A stretch of 64,000 bases of DNA from Alphaproteobacteria bacterium (GTDB lineage: Bacteria; Pseudomonadota; Alphaproteobacteria; Sphingomonadales; Emcibacteraceae). The DNA lies in NCBI GenBank assembly GCA_030428615.1, contig JAUIDN010000005.1:62001-126000 (forward strand), written 5' to 3'. Shown one piece after another: positions 61,789 to 64,000 of this stretch (its first letter is position 1; each line of letters starts with the position of its first letter). Both the position numbers and the translations under genes were made by a program. Below the pieces are notes generated by a model. It searched no databases, was not told the origin of the DNA, and saw only the letters and a list, made by a program, of their open reading frames with translations.

Positions 61789-62910
61789 ATGAAAATAAAA
61801 GAATTCGGTGTTGAAATCTGGATGAATGACCATGAGAATAACTGCGATTATAATCTGGCAGAAACCTGCGTGGAATCGCTCACTGTAGACCAACTTCTTG
61901 AAATAACAGGAAAAAAGGAAACAATACTCGCGGAACTTCTCCCGCTTAAAATGACCTATGGTGACATCAGGGGTTCAATAAGATTACGAAACAGCATCGC
62001 AACACTTTATGATAACCAGAAAACCGAAAATATAATTGTTACACATGGTGCGATTGGCGCAAACGCCCTGCTTTATGAAACACTTGTTTCGCCTGATGAC
62101 GAAGTGGTCTCTATCGTTCCCATATATCAACAACATTATTCAATCCCGGAAAGTTATGGTGCTAACGTTAAGGTTCTGAAACTTAAAGAAGAAAATAACT
62201 TCCTGCCGGACTTGAATGAACTTAAAAGCCTCGTCAGTGCGAAAACAAGGTTAATCGCGATTAATAATCCCAATAACCCTACGGGCGCCTTAATGAACGA
62301 AGACATGCTAAATAAAATATCCGACATTGCCCGGACATGTGATGCTTACCTGCTAAGTGATGAAGTCTACCGCGGCACTGACCAGGAAGGCGACGGATAC
62401 ACAAAATCTGTAGCGGACATCTATGAAAAGGGAATAAGCACATCCAGCATGTCAAAATCATTCTCGCTTGCGGGATTACGTCTGGGTTGGATTGCGGGTC
62501 CCGAAGAAGTCATAGAGGAAGTATCCATCCACCGGGACTACAACACCATAAGCGTTGGTGTTCTGGATGACCATTTTGCAGCAATAGCCCTTGAAAATAA
62601 AGGTAAAATTATCACCAGAAGCCAGAATATCACAAGAACAAATTTAAAAGCACTGGATGAATGGGTGTCAAATGAACCTCTGATTTCATACGTAAAACCG
62701 AAATCAGGGACAACGGCATTGTTGGAATATCATCTTGAAATGAGTTCGCGTGATTTCTGTATCAGACTGCTTAAACAAACCGGTGTACTGCTGACACCGG
62801 GAAGCGCTATGGATATGGAAGGTTATGTGCGGATCGGTTACGCCAACAACACAGATATATTGCGGGACGGACTTAAAAAATTATCGGAATTTTTGGCCAA
62901 TCCACGATAA
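61789..62910 (+). CDS. Class I/II PLP-dependent aminotransferase
   Basis: From the ATG at 61789, with AAAAGG ahead, the protein has 373 residues. An in-frame start further upstream would overlap the patatin gene. NNPNNPTGALM (near 160), SDEVYRG (about 190) and the PLP lysine in SSMSKSFSLAGLRLGWIAG (Lys223) define fold type I. The short length and the opening VEIWMNDHENNCDYNLAETC recall the capreomycidine synthase (VioD)-like subgroup, which also includes plain aminotransferases. The amino-donor range cannot be read. No biosynthetic cluster partners are seen. Confidence 0.85.
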   Translation: MKIKEFGVEIWMNDHENNCDYNLAETCVESLTVDQLLEITGKKETILAELLPLKMTYGDIRGSIRLRNSIATLYDNQKTENIIVTHGAIGANALLYETLVSPDDEVVSIVPIYQQHYSIPESYGANVKVLKLKEENNFLPDLNELKSLVSAKTRLIAINNPNNPTGALMNEDMLNKISDIARTCDAYLLSDEVYRGTDQEGDGYTKSVADIYEKGISTSSMSKSFSLAGLRLGWIAGPEEVIEEVSIHRDYNTISVGVLDDHFAAIALENKGKIITRSQNITRTNLKALDEWVSNEPLISYVKPKSGTTALLEYHLEMSSRDFCIRLLKQTGVLLTPGSAMDMEGYVRIGYANNTDILRDGLKKLSEFLANPR

Positions 62911-62920
62911 GCATTATACA

Positions 62921-62949
62921 AAAAAAGCGGCAAGCATTAAGCTTGCCGC
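62921..62949 (-). terminator. Rho-independent terminator, strongest on the minus strand
   Basis: GCGGCAAGC (62927-62935) pairs with GCTTGCCGC (62941-62949) around a five-base loop. On the minus strand the hairpin is followed by a run of T (complement of AAAAAA at 62921-62926, continuing the ACA). This suits transcripts from the small gene and the MddA-like gene. On the plus strand no long T-run follows, so it may only weakly end aminotransferase mRNA. Confidence 0.8.
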
Positions 62950-63025
62950 CTTAAAGGTTTAATGAGCGTATATTGTTGTGTTGTTTGCCTTTTTAAATAG
63001 CGCTTCTCCGGCCCCATTGTTATTT

Positions 63026-63247
63026 TTATTTGGCACTCACTTCACCGACCTTGTTGCATTTGCTTTCATAGATGGGCCAATTATCATTTGCCGGTCTATT
63101 GGCATAATTCTTCACTAGATCAATGATACTATGTTTATTCGTCTTTTCGCCAAAAACGTAAGTTAAAAGCTCAACAACATCTTGAATTTCATACATAAAT
63201 TCATCAGAAATGCTTTCAAACCTTTTTTCTTCGATAGGATTTTTCAT
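63026..63247 (-). CDS. Small hypothetical protein
   Basis: This 73-residue protein has no signal and no membrane segment. It is acidic in its first half (SISDEFMYEIQDVVELLTYV) and ends KCNKVGEVSAK. I do not recognise the family. It begins 23 bases behind the MddA-like gene and ends before the terminator, so the two appear to form one transcript. The ribosome binding site is only weakly purine-rich (GAAAGA). Confidence 0.55.
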   Translation of the reverse strand: MKNPIEEKRFESISDEFMYEIQDVVELLTYVFGEKTNKHSIIDLVKNYANRPANDNWPIYESKCNKVGEVSAK

Positions 63248-63270
63248 TTTCTAATCTTTCACGATTTATT

Positions 63271-64000
63271 CTATTCAGTGTCTAAAGCGGGATTACGGCC
63301 CGTTTTTTTCAAAGTGGGCAGAAGTGCCGGTACATTCTGTTGATATGCCTGATACCGGCTACCAAGTTCCTGAACCAATTTCTTTTCTTCGAAACGAATT
63401 CCAACCAACAGGTAAGCGGTCATTGAAGCGGCGAAAACCAGATGTCCGACAGTCATCGTAGGAATAGCCCAGACGGCGATGAAATAACCCGTCATCATTG
63501 GGTGCCTGACAAGCTTATAAAGGGATGGTGTTACAAAACGGATGATCCCGTCATAATCGCGCCCTAAAACCTGCTTAAGGCCAAATAGATGCCAATGATC
63601 AATGAGGAACGTCGCGAGGAACAGGATACACCAACCAGCGACAAACAGACCCCAAATAATCCACTGCGCCCATAGAGCATCAACCTGCCATACAACAATA
63701 TCAATGGAGCGCCATTGCCACATTAAAAATGCCAACGCGATTGTTGATAAAGCCACATAAAGCGGCCTTTCATAATATGCCGGTATAAACCTCGTAATCC
63801 ATGCTTTGAATGTCGGATCAGCCATGATGGTATGCTGAATAGCAAACAAGGCAACCAAGCCAATATCAATCAGGATGGATGAAAAAAGTGATCCCTCACG
63901 CGCTGCATCAACACTGATTGGAACAAAGATGTCACCAACAAACGCGATGTGGTAATTAAATACCACCAAAAATGAGAGATAAGATATAAAGCCAAATAGA
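63271..64000 (-). CDS. MddA-like methanethiol S-methyltransferase / NnrU-type membrane protein (5' part cut)
   Basis: At least 243 residues are in the window. The frame stays open past base 64000 (LFGFISYLSFLVVFNYHIAF), so the true start lies outside. Five or more membrane segments and the SAM-binding C-terminal region HLFGLKQVLGRDYDGIIRF, then YKLVRHPMMTGYFIAVWAIP, match MddA and isoprenylcysteine methyltransferase-like enzymes. LVALFAIQHTIMADP is the family block near the N-terminus. MddA makes dimethylsulfide from methanethiol in bacteria, and that function here is inferred from similarity. It is followed by the small gene and terminator. Confidence 0.8.
   Translation of the reverse strand, partial: LFGFISYLSFLVVFNYHIAFVGDIFVPISVDAAREGSLFSSILIDIGLVALFAIQHTIMADPTFKAWITRFIPAYYERPLYVALSTIALAFLMWQWRSIDIVVWQVDALWAQWIIWGLFVAGWCILFLATFLIDHWHLFGLKQVLGRDYDGIIRFVTPSLYKLVRHPMMTGYFIAVWAIPTMTVGHLVFAASMTAYLLVGIRFEEKKLVQELGSRYQAYQQNVPALLPTLKKTGRNPALDTE

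Noticed and set aside
1..64000. Mobile elements, CRISPR arrays, tRNA and rRNA genes
   Set aside because: No transposase, integrase, regular spaced repeat series or cloverleaf-like sequence was noticed on either strand. This was by eye only.

Overview
The window reads like a gene-dense chromosomal segment of a Gram-negative, probably marine alphaproteobacterium of moderate GC content. I infer this from the lipoprotein and outer-membrane genes, the NtrY/NtrC-type regulators and the overall gene types. The order cannot be fixed from the sequence alone. I see no rRNA, tRNA, CRISPR array, insertion sequence or phage gene. Genes at both edges are cut: a lysine 2,3-aminomutase-like radical SAM gene on the left and an MddA-like methyltransferase gene on the right.

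1-4.3 kb: the radical SAM gene, a divergent LysR regulator, a CHASE-type hybrid-free sensor kinase, and a short region with the decayed C-terminus of a HlyD-type secretion adaptor. 4.3-18.2 kb: an aromatic-catabolic island. One minus-strand operon holds a maleylpyruvate isomerase-like protein, fumarylpyruvate hydrolase-like protein, gentisate dioxygenase, HpaB-type monooxygenase and LigJ-like hydratase. Next come a Tat-like HD-domain protein, an MFS transporter, a 3-hydroxybenzoate 6-hydroxylase-like FAD monooxygenase, three RraA/LigK-family proteins, a maleylacetate reductase-like enzyme, a flavin reductase fused to a MarR-like domain, a LigB-type dioxygenase and a MarR regulator. Near-identical 14-bp palindromes (core TATTATAATA) lie in all three promoter regions of the island and overlap plausible -10 boxes, so they probably form one regulon. 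A gentisate route looks complete. A second, 4,5-cleavage-like route (LigB, LigJ, LigK homologues) appears to converge with it.

18.3-30.2 kb: mixed genes. These are a YaiI/UPF0178 protein, a secreted beta-helix protein, a lipoprotein sulfatase, a seven-heme cytochrome c with TPR repeats translationally coupled to an NSS-type sodium symporter, a D-amino-acid dehydrogenase with a YkvI-like transporter, a reductive-dehalogenase-like iron-sulfur protein without a Tat signal, and a CvfB-like S1 protein. 30.2-35.1 kb: an osmoprotectant-type ABC transporter (permease and binding protein fused, with the ATPase gene separate) surrounds CtlX, ornithine cyclodeaminase and an Lrp regulator. The two enzymes predict a citrulline to ornithine to proline route.

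35.1-54.9 kb: the most striking locus. A NtrY-like kinase and a NtrC-like regulator diverge from a long operon with one HlyD/MacA-like adaptor, one LolD/MacB-like ATPase and six consecutive FtsX/MacB-type permeases of about 810-830 residues. The operon has a textbook sigma-54 promoter (TGGCACG-N4-TTGCA) and upstream palindromes TGTTC-N6-GAACA that fit enhancer sites for the divergent regulator. 54.9-64 kb: gamma-glutamyltransferase, a lipoprotein amidohydrolase, a DUF1624-like membrane protein, a patatin fused to an outer-membrane barrel (type Vd), a class I/II aminotransferase, a bidirectional-looking terminator, a small unknown gene and the truncated MddA-like gene.
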